The notes under the pieces were generated by a model. The model was not told the DNA's origin, did no database searches, and saw only the letters and a list, made by a program, of their open reading frames with translations. From Cellulosimicrobium marinum (GTDB taxonomy: Bacteria > Actinomycetota > Actinomycetes > Actinomycetales > Cellulomonadaceae), in the NCBI RefSeq assembly GCF_020551945.1, contig NZ_JAJBZH010000003.1:1-64000 (forward strand): DNA of 64,000 nucleotides. The letters run 5' to 3'. How positions within the stretch are numbered: the first letter of the stretch is position 1; the number at the start of each line of letters is the position of its first letter. Of the stretch, positions 46,280-54,785 are shown piece after piece. The translations under genes and the position numbers were made by a program.

Positions 46280-47301
46280 CGACGACGGCCACGACCACCG
46301 CACCCCGCCGCCGGGCCCGGGACGCCCGCCGTCGGCGCCCGGGCGCGCTCGCCGCCGCCCTCGCGGCGACGGCGCTCGCGCTCACCGCGTGCACGGGCCC
46401 CAGCGGCGCGGACGACCTGCGCCTCGCGCCCGAGGAGCCGCAGGAGTCGGCGTCGGAGAGCGCGGCCCCTGCCCCCGCGCCCGCCGAGTGCTCGGACCCG
46501 CTCGCGTCGTACGCGCCCGACGGCGACCTCCCCGCCCCGGACGCCCTGCCAGCGGGCAGCACGATGGCCGAGATCCGCGAGCGCGGCGTGCTGCGCGTCG
46601 GGGTGTCGGCGGACACGCTGCTCATGGGGTCGCGCGACCCGCTCTCGGGCGAGATCGAGGGCTTCGACATCGACGTGCTGCGCGAGGTGTCGCGCGCGAT
46701 CTTCGGCGACCCGGACCGGCTCCAGTTCCGCGTCATCACGTCGGGCCAGCGCATCGAGGTGCTGCAGGAGGGCGACGTCGACCTCGTCGCCCGGGCCTTC
46801 ACGATGAACTGCGACCGCTGGGAGCAGATCGCGTTCTCGGCCGAGTACTACCACGCGGGGCAGAAGGTGCTCGTGACGCGCGACTCGGACGCGAGCGGCA
46901 TCGCGGACCTCGAGGGGCAGCGCGTGTGCGCGCCCGAGGGCACGACGACGCTCGACCGGCTCGGCGAGTTCGCGGGCATCGAGGCGGTCCCCGCGACGAC
47001 GCACACGCAGTGCCTCGTCCTGTTCCAGCAGGGCCGGGTGGACGCGATCACCGGCGACGACACGATCCTCGCGGGCTTCGCCGCGCAGGACCCGTACGCC
47101 AAGGTCGTGGGCGAGGCGATCAGCGACGAGCCGTACGGCGTGGGCGCCAACGCCGAGGACGTGGACCTCGTCCGGTTCGTCAACGGCGTGCTGGAGCGCA
47201 TGACGTCGGACGGGACGTGGGAGGCGAGCTACGACCGCTGGCTCGGCGTGCTGGGCGACGCCCCCGCTCCCCCGAGCCCGGTCTACGGCCGCACCCCGTG
47301 A
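46276..47301 (+). CDS. glnH: GlnH-like glutamate/aspartate-binding lipoprotein
   Basis: 341 aa. A basic N-terminus and hydrophobic segment end in the lipobox LTAC (C39), so the protein is anchored outside the membrane. The rest is a type II solute-binding fold of the polar amino acid family (RERGVLRVGVSADTLLMG, EGFDIDVLREVSRAIFG, VDLVARAFTMNCDRW, DAITGDDTILAGFA). GTG 46276 follows GGAGGAG and overlaps the glnX stop (GTGA). No ABC permease accompanies it, so it is a sensor subunit rather than a transporter part, as shown for mycobacterial GlnH with GlnX and PknG. Confidence 0.88.
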   Translation: MTTTATTTAPRRRARDARRRRPGALAAALAATALALTACTGPSGADDLRLAPEEPQESASESAAPAPAPAECSDPLASYAPDGDLPAPDALPAGSTMAEIRERGVLRVGVSADTLLMGSRDPLSGEIEGFDIDVLREVSRAIFGDPDRLQFRVITSGQRIEVLQEGDVDLVARAFTMNCDRWEQIAFSAEYYHAGQKVLVTRDSDASGIADLEGQRVCAPEGTTTLDRLGEFAGIEAVPATTHTQCLVLFQQGRVDAITGDDTILAGFAAQDPYAKVVGEAISDEPYGVGANAEDVDLVRFVNGVLERMTSDGTWEASYDRWLGVLGDAPAPPSPVYGRTP

Positions 47302-48404
47302 GCCGTCCCGCCGCGCCCGAGGCGCCGGGACGGCTCGGCGAGGCGATCCCCGCCGCCGAGCTCCTGGCGTACCTCGCCGCGCTCGAGACGTGGCTCGACG
47401 CGCGCCGCACCGAGCTCGACCGGCTCGACGCCGCCGCGCAGTCGGCCGCGACGCCGGACGCGTACACGGCCGACCTCGTGCTCGCCCTGTCCCTGTGGCA
47501 GGCGATCCGCTCGCGCGCGGACGAGATCCGGCCCGTGTGGGACTCGGGCCGCGCCGACGCCGTCGCGCGCGAGAAGATCTCCCAGCTCCTGTGGGGCCGG
47601 CTGGACTCCGGCTCGGGTGCCGCGCTCGTCTCGCTCGTCGAGGCGGTCAAGCTGTGCGACGCGCTCGTGGTCCAGCTCCGCACCCGCCTGTCCTTCGACC
47701 CGCACACGGCCGACCAGGTCGCGCGGCTGCGAGGCGTGCGCGCCGAGCTCGTGCGCTGCGAGGACCTCGCGGGGTCGGACGCCGACGCGCGGGGCCGGGT
47801 CGCGACGCTGCGGGGCCGCCTCGACCACCTCGTCGCGCAGGCCGCACGGGGCGCCGACGTGGGCGGGCCGCTCGCCGAGCTGGAGGCGGAGGTGGCCCGC
47901 TCCGAGCGCGACCTCATCGTCGCCTCCGCGCAGCGCCGCGAGCTGTCGCGCGACCGCGCGCGCACGAGCGAGCGGCGCGACGCGCTCGCGGCGCGCGAGC
48001 CCGTGCTGCGGGACCTCGTCGCCCGCTGCCGCCGCGAGGTCGCGCACCCGCCGCGCCTCGCCGTCCCCGACGTCTCCCGGCTCGGTCCCGTGCCCGACTC
48101 GCGGTTCGAGCTCGACGCCTACGCGGCCCGGCTCGACGCCGTCGCCCGCGCCGTCGAGACCGTGGAGGACGCCTACGCCCGCCCGCTGCGCGAGCGCGCC
48201 GAGCTGCGGTACAGCCTGGAGAAGCTGACCGCGAAGGCCGACGCGAACGGGCGGTCGGCCTCCCCCACCGTGCGCTCGGGTCTCGCCGAGGCGCGCGACG
48301 CCGTCGAGACCACGCCGTGCGACGTCGTGCTCGCCCGGTTCCTCGTCGAGCAGTACCAGTTCCTCACCCGCGACCTGCCCACCCCGGAAGGAGCGTCGTC
48401 GTGA
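47298..48404 (+). CDS. coiled-coil hypothetical protein between glnH and pknG
   Basis: 368 aa, not recognised. It is soluble and nearly all helical; the middle (about 150-235) is heptad-like with ARSERDLIVASAQRRELSRDRAR, and the C-terminus has ERAELRYSLEKLTAKADAN. No signal peptide, TM or metal motif is seen. GTG 47298 overlaps the glnH stop and its own stop overlaps the pknG start, so production is locked to both. It is absent from the mycobacterial glnX-glnH-pknG operon. A scaffold linking the membrane sensor to the kinase is a reasonable guess. Confidence 0.72.
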   Translation: MSRPAAPEAPGRLGEAIPAAELLAYLAALETWLDARRTELDRLDAAAQSAATPDAYTADLVLALSLWQAIRSRADEIRPVWDSGRADAVAREKISQLLWGRLDSGSGAALVSLVEAVKLCDALVVQLRTRLSFDPHTADQVARLRGVRAELVRCEDLAGSDADARGRVATLRGRLDHLVAQAARGADVGGPLAELEAEVARSERDLIVASAQRRELSRDRARTSERRDALAAREPVLRDLVARCRREVAHPPRLAVPDVSRLGPVPDSRFELDAYAARLDAVARAVETVEDAYARPLRERAELRYSLEKLTAKADANGRSASPTVRSGLAEARDAVETTPCDVVLARFLVEQYQFLTRDLPTPEGASS

Positions 48405-50731
48405 CGACCACCGCGACCGTCCCGTGCTCGGAGCCCGGCTGCCCGGGCAGCATCGAGGACGGCTACTGCAACGTCTGCGGGGCGCCGGAGGGCGGCTCCG
48501 GCGGGACCGCCGGTCCCGACACCGTCGCGACCGCGGCCGCGTCGCCGTCCGCGATGCTCGGCACGGGCTTCGTCGAGGGCCGCGCCGGCTCCGCCGCCGC
48601 TGCGGGCACCGACCCGGACGGCGAGGTGTCGACCCGCACGGGCCGCACGAGCTCGAGCCGTCTCGCCACGGCCGCGCTCGGCTCCGCACGCACCGCGGCG
48701 ACCGGCTCGAAGGCGACGCGGCGCGTCGGGACGTCCTCGACGCGCCTGCGCGGGCACCGGCTCGGCGCCGGGCTGACGACCGTGCCCTCCGCACCCGTCA
48801 CCGACCCGCTCCAGGCGGTCATGGCGGTGCCGGAGGTCGCGGAGCGCAAGCGGTACTGCCCCTCGTGCGGGGAGAAGGTCGGGCGCGGGCGAGACGGCGC
48901 GCCGGGCCGCACGTCGGGGTTCTGCCCGCACTGCGGCACGCGGTTCGACTTCACGCCCCAGCTCGTCCCCGGCGACCTCGTCGGCGGGCAGTACGAGGTC
49001 GTGGGCTGCCTCGCCCACGGTGGTCTCGGGTGGATCTACCTGGCGCGCGACCAGAACGTGTCCGGGCGCTGGGTGGTGCTCAAGGGCCTGCTCAACTCGG
49101 GCGACGCCGACGCGTACGCGGCCGCCATCTCCGAGCGGCAGTTCCTCGCGGAGGTCGAGCACCCGCTCATCGTCGAGATCTACAACTTCGCCATGCACGA
49201 CGGCGCCGGGTACACCGTCATGGAGTACGTGGGCGGTACGTCGCTCAAGGACATCCTCACGGACCGCCGCGAGGCCGCCGGCGGCACGATCGACCCGCTG
49301 CCCGTGGACCAGGCCCTCGCCTACGTGCTGGAGGTGCTGCCCGCGTTCGCGTACCTGCACGACCACGACCTGCTGTTCTGCGACTTCAAGCCGGAGAACG
49401 TCATCCAGCAGGGCGACGGCGTCAAGCTCATCGACCTGGGCGGCGTGCGCCGGGCCGACGACCTGCAGTCCGCGATCTTCGGGACGGTCGGGTACCAGGC
49501 GCCCGAGGTCGCCGAGGTGGGCCCGTCCGTGGCGTCGGACATCTACACGATCGGGCGGACCCTCGCGACGCTCGTCCTCGACTTCCGGGGCAACACGACG
49601 ACGTACGTCGCCTCGCTGCCGCCGGTCGCCGACACTCCCGTGTTCCAGACGTACGACTCGTTCTACCGTCTCCTCGCGAAGGCGTGCGCGCTCGACCCGT
49701 CGGACCGGTTCGCGACCGTCGACGAGATGCGCGCCCAGCTCGTGGGCGTGCTGCGCGAGGTCGTCGCCACCGACCGCGGGCCCGGGAACGCCGCGCTGCA
49801 CTCGGCGGCGTCGGTGCTGTTCGAGGCGCCCGCGGCGGACGTCGCCGAGCGCCCGCTGTCCTGGGACGAGCTCCCCGCGCTGCGCACCGACGATCACGAC
49901 CCCATGGCGAGCTGGCTCGCCGGCGTCAACGTGCCCGACGCCGACGCGCGCCTCGCGGCGCTCGCCGACGCCCCCGAGGACACCGTGGAGGTGCGGCTCG
50001 CCCGCGCCCGCACGGCGATCGAGGCGGGCCGGGACGACGTGGTGCGGGCGACGATCGGCGAGATCCTCGCGGACGACCCGTGGGAGTGGCGCGCGGCGTG
50101 GCTCGGCGGGCTCGCGGAGCTCGCGCGGGGCGACGCGGTGGCCGCCCGGGCGTCGTTCAACGCGGTCTACGGCCAGGTGCCGGGCGAGCTCGCACCGAAG
50201 CTCGCCCTCGCGACGGCGTGCGAGCTGAGCGGCGAGCCGGACATCGCCGAGTCGCTGTACGTCATCTGCGCGCGCTCGGACGCGAACTTCACCGCACCTG
50301 CGGCGTTCGGGCTGGTGCGGATCCGCCACGCGCGCGGCGACCTGGACGGTGCGCTGCACGCCCTCGACCTCGTGCCCGCGACGCGCGGCTCGTACGTCGG
50401 GTCCCGCGTGCTGCGCGCCCACCTGCTCGCGGACTCGGGCCGGGGGCTGCCGGCCCTGGCGGACGCGATGGCGAGCGTGCAGAGCGTGTCGATCGCGCCA
50501 CGGGAGCGGGCCGAGCTGTCCGTGGGCGTCCTGCGCTCCGCGCTCGACGCCGTCACCGCGGACGGCCCGTCGCCCACGACCCGCATCGCGGGCGTGCCCG
50601 CGGACGAGCCCGCGCTGCGCGACGCCCTCGAGGGCGCGTACCGCGACCTCGCGGCGCTCACCGACTCGCGCGAGGAGCGCATCACGCTCGTCGACCGCGC
50701 CAACGACGTCCGCCGCTGGACGCTGCGGTGA
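48401..50731 (+). CDS. pknG: serine/threonine protein kinase PknG
   Basis: 776-aa soluble kinase. Domains in order: an N-terminal zinc ribbon (C9, C14, C23, C26); a disordered Ala/Thr/Arg stretch; a rubredoxin-like site CPSC-x18-CPHC (C153-C178); a kinase domain (about 192-460) with AHGGLGWIYLARD, K228, catalytic loop CDFKPEN (D328, N333) and DLG (D345) in place of DFG; and a TPR-like C-terminus. This architecture is specific to PknG, which in actinobacteria responds to glutamate/aspartate and phosphorylates the FHA protein GarA/OdhI to set TCA-cycle flux. The extra N-terminal ribbon differs from the mycobacterial form. GTG 48401 has AAGGAG 7 nt upstream. Confidence 0.95.
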   Translation: MTTTATVPCSEPGCPGSIEDGYCNVCGAPEGGSGGTAGPDTVATAAASPSAMLGTGFVEGRAGSAAAAGTDPDGEVSTRTGRTSSSRLATAALGSARTAATGSKATRRVGTSSTRLRGHRLGAGLTTVPSAPVTDPLQAVMAVPEVAERKRYCPSCGEKVGRGRDGAPGRTSGFCPHCGTRFDFTPQLVPGDLVGGQYEVVGCLAHGGLGWIYLARDQNVSGRWVVLKGLLNSGDADAYAAAISERQFLAEVEHPLIVEIYNFAMHDGAGYTVMEYVGGTSLKDILTDRREAAGGTIDPLPVDQALAYVLEVLPAFAYLHDHDLLFCDFKPENVIQQGDGVKLIDLGGVRRADDLQSAIFGTVGYQAPEVAEVGPSVASDIYTIGRTLATLVLDFRGNTTTYVASLPPVADTPVFQTYDSFYRLLAKACALDPSDRFATVDEMRAQLVGVLREVVATDRGPGNAALHSAASVLFEAPAADVAERPLSWDELPALRTDDHDPMASWLAGVNVPDADARLAALADAPEDTVEVRLARARTAIEAGRDDVVRATIGEILADDPWEWRAAWLGGLAELARGDAVAARASFNAVYGQVPGELAPKLALATACELSGEPDIAESLYVICARSDANFTAPAAFGLVRIRHARGDLDGALHALDLVPATRGSYVGSRVLRAHLLADSGRGLPALADAMASVQSVSIAPRERAELSVGVLRSALDAVTADGPSPTTRIAGVPADEPALRDALEGAYRDLAALTDSREERITLVDRANDVRRWTLR

Positions 50732-51939
50732 GCGCGCCCGGCGAGGCCCCGGCACCGGGCACACCCGTGCCGGACGCGTGCCCCGCGTGCGGGGAGCCCG
50801 CGCACGACGGCGCGCGGTTCTGCGAGGCGTGCGGGCTGCCCCTCGCGACGACGACCCCGCCCGTCCCTGCCCCGCCCGCGCCGACCGGCACGGACCCGGT
50901 CCCTGCTCCCCTGCCCGTCCTGCCGGACCAGGTCGCGCAGCCGGGCGAGCCCGCGCCGTCGGGCACGGTCCCGGGGTCCGGTACGGGAGGTGCCGGACGG
51001 CCGTGCGTGCGGTGCGGCGGTCGCGTCGCACCCGACGGCTACTGCGAGGAGTGCGGCGAGCCCGCCGCGTCCGAGCGGGACCACTGGGCGGAGTCCCCGG
51101 TGCCGTGGGTCGCGGGCGTGTGCGACCGCGGCGTGCGCCACGCGCGCAACGAGGACGCGCTCGCTCTCGCCGCCACCGGTTCCCCGCCCGGCACGACGGC
51201 GCCCGACGGCGCGGACCGCCCGTTCGCGGCGCTCGTCGTGTGCGACGGCGTCTCGTCCGCTCCGGACTCGGACGTCGCGAGCCTCGCCGCCGCCCGCGCG
51301 GCGCGCGACACGCTCGCGGCGGGCGGGCCGACGGGCGCGCGGCCGGTCGAGGGCGAGACGACGGCCCGCCTCGCCGCGTGGTCCGCGCTGCTCGGCGAGG
51401 CGGCCCGCGCCGCCAACGACGCCGTGCTCGCGTCGATCCCCGCGACGGCCGACGCGGCCAACCCGCCGTCGTGCACGTTCGCCGCGGCGGTCGTCGACGG
51501 CCCCCTCGTCGTCACGGGCTGGGTGGGCGACTCGCGCGCCTACTGGCTCCCGGACGCGGGCGACGCGCGCCAGCTCAGCGTGGACGACTCGTGGGCGCAG
51601 GAGATGGTCGCGCAGGGCATCCCCCGCGCGCAGGCGGAGTCCTCGCCGCAGGCGCACGCGATCACGCGCTGGCTGGGCCCCGACGCGCCGGACCCGACGG
51701 CCCGCACCGCCGCGACCCTGCCGGACGGCCCGGGCTGGGTGCTCGTGTGCTCGGACGGGCTGTGGAACTACTGCTCCGAGGCGCCCGACCTCGCCGCCCT
51801 GGTGCGCGGCGCGCCGGGCGGCGACGGATCCGACCCGGCCGCGCTCGCCGACGCGCTCGTGCGCTGGGCGAACGCGCAGGGCGGACGCGACAACATCACC
51901 GTCGCGCTCGCCCGTCTCGCGGCCGCGCCCGCACCCTGA
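50728..51939 (+). CDS. PP2C-family protein phosphatase with two zinc ribbons
   Basis: 403 aa. Two zinc ribbons come first (C18, C21, C32, C35 and C93, C96, C106, C109), separated by a Pro-rich linker. The PP2C domain (about 125-400) shows VCDRGVRHARNEDA, VVCDGVSS, GWVGDSRAYW, VLVCSDGLWNY and GGRDNITV, which carry the metal-binding Asp residues. It should reverse PknG phosphorylation. GTG 50728 overlaps the pknG stop (GTGA), so kinase and phosphatase are made together. No TM, so cytosolic. Mycobacterial pknG operons lack this partner. Confidence 0.93.
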   Translation: MSAPGEAPAPGTPVPDACPACGEPAHDGARFCEACGLPLATTTPPVPAPPAPTGTDPVPAPLPVLPDQVAQPGEPAPSGTVPGSGTGGAGRPCVRCGGRVAPDGYCEECGEPAASERDHWAESPVPWVAGVCDRGVRHARNEDALALAATGSPPGTTAPDGADRPFAALVVCDGVSSAPDSDVASLAAARAARDTLAAGGPTGARPVEGETTARLAAWSALLGEAARAANDAVLASIPATADAANPPSCTFAAAVVDGPLVVTGWVGDSRAYWLPDAGDARQLSVDDSWAQEMVAQGIPRAQAESSPQAHAITRWLGPDAPDPTARTAATLPDGPGWVLVCSDGLWNYCSEAPDLAALVRGAPGGDGSDPAALADALVRWANAQGGRDNITVALARLAAAPAP

Positions 51940-51972
51940 GGCGCCCGCTCGTCCCCCACCCGACCGACCCGA

Positions 51973-51978
51973 TAGCCT
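51973..51978 (+). promoter_or_regulatory. candidate -10 box of the VWA-FHA genes
   Basis: TAGCCT lies 33 nt upstream of the VWA start codon in the only gap (71 nt) inside the signalling block after telA's neighbour. No good -35 is visible. A proper AAGGAG ribosome site follows, so the downstream pair may have a separate promoter. Confidence 0.35.
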
Positions 51979-52010
51979 GCCCGAGACGCACCACCGAAGG
52001 AGTCGCACCC

Positions 52011-53291
52011 ATGGCCGAGTTCTCCGCCGAGGTCTTTCAGAACGAGTTCCTGTCCGACGGCGGGACCGACGTCCACGCGATCGTCACCGTGACGTGCTCG
52101 GGAGCGGGCACGGCGGGCGGCGGGTCGGCGGGCGGCGTCGCCGAGATCATCATGGTCGACACGTCGGGGTCGATGTCCGGCCGCAACATCGAGGCCGCGA
52201 AGCACGCGGCCCAGGTCGCGGTGGACCAGATCCTCGACGGCACCTGGTTCGCGATCGTCGGCGGCAGCCACGTCGCCAACCGGGCGTTCCCCTACCCGAA
52301 CGCCCGGGTCGCGATGGTGCAGATGGAGCCGGGGGCGCGGGCCGAGGCGAAGCGCGCGATCTCCATGATGGCGCCGGGCGGCGGCACCGCGATGAGCACG
52401 TGGCTGCGGCTCGCCGACCAGCTCTTCGCCACGGTCCCGCAGGCGACGCAGCGGCACGCGATCCTCCTCACCGACGGCAAGAACGAGTCGGAGCCGCGCG
52501 CGAACCTCTCGGCGGCCGTGCGCGACGTCACGGGTCACTTCCAGTGCGACGCGCGCGGCGTCGGGTCGCGCTGGCAGGTGGACGAGCTGCGCGAGATCGC
52601 GACGGCGCTCCTCGGGACCGTCGACCTCATCGCCGACCCGAGCGAGATCGCCGCCGACTTCGAGGCGCTCATGCGCACGTCCATGGCGCGCGGCGTCGCG
52701 TCGGCGGACCTGCGGGTGTGGGCCCCGCAGGGGTCGCAGGTCCTGTTCGTGCGCCAGGTCGCCCCGACGGTCGAGGACCTGACGACGCGCCGGTCCGAGG
52801 TCAACCCGCTCACGGGCGCCTATCCCACCGGCTCGTGGGGCGACGAGTCGCGCGACTACCACGTGGCGGTGCGCGTCGCGTCCAAGCCCGTCGGCTCGGA
52901 GCAGCTCGCGGCCCGCGTGCAGCTCGCCGTCAACGGGGAGGTGGTGTCGTCCGGTCTGGTCAAGGCCAAGTGGTCCGACGACGAGTCGCTTACCACCCGC
53001 ATCAACCCCGAGGTGGCGCACTACACGGGGCAGACGGAGCTCGCGTCCGTGATCCAGGAGGGCCTCGCCGCGAAGGCGGCGGGCGACGAGGCGACGGCCA
53101 CCGTGAAGCTGGGCCGCGCGGTCCAGCTCGCGCAGCAGACGGGCAACGCGGAGGCGACGACGCGGCTGCGCAAGGTCGTGGACATCGACTCGGAGGAGCA
53201 GGGCACCGTCCGGCTCAAGCGCAACGCCTCGACGCTCGACGAGATGGCGCTCGACACCGCCTCGACGAAGACGACGCGGGTGCGGCGGTGA
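52011..53291 (+). CDS. VWA-domain protein of the PknG cluster
   Basis: 426 aa, cytosolic. A von Willebrand A domain (about 42-220) with the MIDAS motif D50-x-S52-x-S54 (MVDTSGSMSG), a GGGTAM loop and LLTDGKN. The second half is a beta-rich region (about 225-345), then a helical region (ELASVIQEGLAAKAAGDEATATVKLGRAVQ). It starts MAEFSAEVFQNEFL, similar to VWA proteins found next to Ter-type and PP2C/FHA stress modules. ATG 52011 follows AAGGAG. Its stop overlaps the FHA gene. Probably a metal-dependent assembly platform; partner unknown. Confidence 0.88.
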   Translation: MAEFSAEVFQNEFLSDGGTDVHAIVTVTCSGAGTAGGGSAGGVAEIIMVDTSGSMSGRNIEAAKHAAQVAVDQILDGTWFAIVGGSHVANRAFPYPNARVAMVQMEPGARAEAKRAISMMAPGGGTAMSTWLRLADQLFATVPQATQRHAILLTDGKNESEPRANLSAAVRDVTGHFQCDARGVGSRWQVDELREIATALLGTVDLIADPSEIAADFEALMRTSMARGVASADLRVWAPQGSQVLFVRQVAPTVEDLTTRRSEVNPLTGAYPTGSWGDESRDYHVAVRVASKPVGSEQLAARVQLAVNGEVVSSGLVKAKWSDDESLTTRINPEVAHYTGQTELASVIQEGLAAKAAGDEATATVKLGRAVQLAQQTGNAEATTRLRKVVDIDSEEQGTVRLKRNASTLDEMALDTASTKTTRVRR

Positions 53292-54109
53292 GCGCGGTCC
53301 TCTGCCCCGCGGGGCACCCCTCCACGTCGACGGACTACTGCGACGTCTGCGGCGCGCCGATCGACGCCGGTGCCTCCCCGGCCGCGACGGGTTCCCAGCC
53401 CGGCCCGGTCGAGGCCCCCGCGGCGGCCGCGACCGCGACGTCCTGCCCGCACTGCGGCGCGCCGGCGGCCGCCGGGGCGCTGTTCTGCGAGAACTGCGGC
53501 TACGACTTCACGACGGGCGCGCTGCCCGACCCGGTGGAGCCCCCGTCCCTGCTGTCCCTCGACCCGCCGTCCGGCAGCTCTCCCGCACCGCGGGGCCCTG
53601 CGAACCCGGCTCCCCCGTCGCCCGGTCCTGACGCCGCGCCCGACGCCGCCCCTGCCACCGACCCGGCGTCGGGCAGCCACCTGCCCACGCCCCCCGTGCC
53701 GGGTCCCGACCAGTGGGTCGTCGAGATCTGGATCGACCCCGACTGGTACGCGGCGCAGCAGCCCGAGGACCCGATGCCCTCCGCGGGGCTGCCCGGCCTG
53801 GTCGTCCTCCGCGAGCGCAGCGTGCTCGTGGGCCGCCCGTCCGTCTCGCGCGGCATCCACCCGCAGGTGGACTGCGGCGCCGACACCGGGGTGTCGCGTC
53901 GCCACTGCCAGCTGAGCACCGACGGGCAGCGCTGGTGGGTGGAGGACCTGCAGTCGTCCAACGGCACGTACGTGTCCCCCGCGGGCGAGGCCCTGCCGAC
54001 GGACCCGGTCCCCGCCGGGCAGCGCCGCGAGCTCGACGACGGCGACCGCGTGTACGTGGGCGCCTGGACGCGGCTCGTCGTGCGCCGGGCGCTGCCCGGG
54101 GAGGTCTGA
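53288..54109 (+). CDS. zinc-ribbon FHA-domain protein
   Basis: 273 aa. Two N-terminal zinc ribbons (C6, possibly H10, C18, C21; and C53, C56, C67, C70), a long Pro/Ala/Asp linker, and a C-terminal FHA domain with VLVGRPS (GR 182-183), SRRH (203-206) and SSNGT (223-227), which bind phosphothreonine peptides. It is not GarA/OdhI: the ETTS-type N-terminal phosphosite is missing. It is probably a phospho-reader of PknG products. GTG 53288 overlaps the VWA stop. It converges on hsp20 with a 9-nt gap. Confidence 0.9.
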   Translation: MSAVLCPAGHPSTSTDYCDVCGAPIDAGASPAATGSQPGPVEAPAAAATATSCPHCGAPAAAGALFCENCGYDFTTGALPDPVEPPSLLSLDPPSGSSPAPRGPANPAPPSPGPDAAPDAAPATDPASGSHLPTPPVPGPDQWVVEIWIDPDWYAAQQPEDPMPSAGLPGLVVLRERSVLVGRPSVSRGIHPQVDCGADTGVSRRHCQLSTDGQRWWVEDLQSSNGTYVSPAGEALPTDPVPAGQRRELDDGDRVYVGAWTRLVVRRALPGEV

Positions 54110-54118
54110 CGCGTCCGG

Positions 54119-54610
54119 TCAGCCCTCCGGGGACCGGTCGGCGATCGCCGCCTGCCCGGTCGTCCCGGCAGAGATCTGCGTCCCGCCGCTCCCACGATGG
54201 GCAACCTCGATGCGGCGCGGGCGCGCCTCTTCGGCGACCGGCACCGTGAGCGTCAGCACGCCGTCCTCGTAGGACGCCGTGATCCGGTCGAGCGCGAGTC
54301 CTCGACCGACGGTGAGCTGCCGGGCGAACGTGCCCGAGGGCCGTTCGCGCGCGAGCCACTGGACCTCGGAGTCCGTGCGCGGGGAACGTTCGGCGCGCAC
54401 GGTCAGGGTCCGGTCCTCCACGGAGACGTCGATCGTGCCGGGGTCGACGCCCGGCAGGTCGATCGTGAGCACGTAGTGGTCACCTGCGCGGAACAGGTCG
54501 AGCGGCATCGCCCCGGACGCCGCCGGAAGGCGCTGCCCGGAGCTCAGCTGACCGACGAGCCGGTCCATCGCGTCCAGGGTGCTCGAGAACGGGTCGATCA
54601 TCGCAGCCAC
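54119..54610 (-). CDS. Hsp20/alpha-crystallin family small heat shock protein
   Basis: 163-aa ATP-independent holdase. The alpha-crystallin domain (about 32-130) has MPLDLFRAGDHYVLTIDLPGVDPGTIDVSVEDRTLTVRAER and the conserved ASYEDGVLTLTVPVAE; a tail follows. I place the start at GTG 54610, 8 nt after GAGGAGG; ATG 54601 is an alternative, and an upstream GTG (54631) lies inside the ribosome site region. A CIRCE operator sits between its -35 and -10 boxes, so it is HrcA-repressed. The 5' UTR is about 80 nt and contains a perfect 9-bp hairpin. Confidence 0.95.
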   Translation of the reverse strand: MAAMIDPFSSTLDAMDRLVGQLSSGQRLPAASGAMPLDLFRAGDHYVLTIDLPGVDPGTIDVSVEDRTLTVRAERSPRTDSEVQWLARERPSGTFARQLTVGRGLALDRITASYEDGVLTLTVPVAEEARPRRIEVAHRGSGGTQISAGTTGQAAIADRSPEG

Positions 54611-54662
54611 ACCCCTCACCTCCTCGTCCACGGTCCCGGACCGCCCGGGACCTGTCGGTGTC

Positions 54663-54683
54663 CCGCGAGGCGGCGCCTCGCGG
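54663..54683 (-). other. hairpin in the hsp20 5' UTR
   Basis: CCGCGAGGC-GGC-GCCTCGCGG (plus strand) forms a perfect 9-bp stem with a 3-nt loop, about 53 nt before the hsp20 start. It does not cover the ribosome site, so it more likely stabilises the mRNA 5' end than acts as a thermometer. Confidence 0.5.
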
Positions 54684-54700
54684 TGGCTACGGAACCACTA

Positions 54701-54727
54701 TTAGCACTCGTCATGGTCGAGTGCCAA
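54701..54727 (-). promoter_or_regulatory. CIRCE (HrcA operator) in the hsp20 promoter
   Basis: TTAGCACTC-N9-GAGTGCCAA matches the CIRCE consensus TTAGCACTC-N9-GAGTGCTAA at 17 of 18 positions. On the minus strand TTGGCA (-35, 54722-54727) and TAATAG (-10, 54698-54703) are 18 nt apart, with the operator covering the spacer. The hrcA gene is elsewhere. Confidence 0.93.
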
Positions 54728-54785
54728 GAGGTGCTCGCGCGTTGTGGCCCACCTCCACAGAACCCCGCCTCGGAGACGGCCTCGT

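Noticed and set aside
44936-47301. glnX-glnH as an amino-acid ABC importer
   Set aside because: No permease or ATPase gene is adjacent, and the four-TM protein with large outside domains does not look like a permease.
53288-54109. FHA protein as GarA/OdhI, the classical PknG substrate
   Set aside because: The N-terminal ETTS-type phosphosite of GarA is absent and zinc ribbons take its place; a separate garA probably exists elsewhere.
54663-54683. hsp20 UTR hairpin as a ROSE-type RNA thermometer
   Set aside because: It is about 50 nt from the ribosome site and does not sequester it; a fully GC stem would not melt at heat-shock temperatures.
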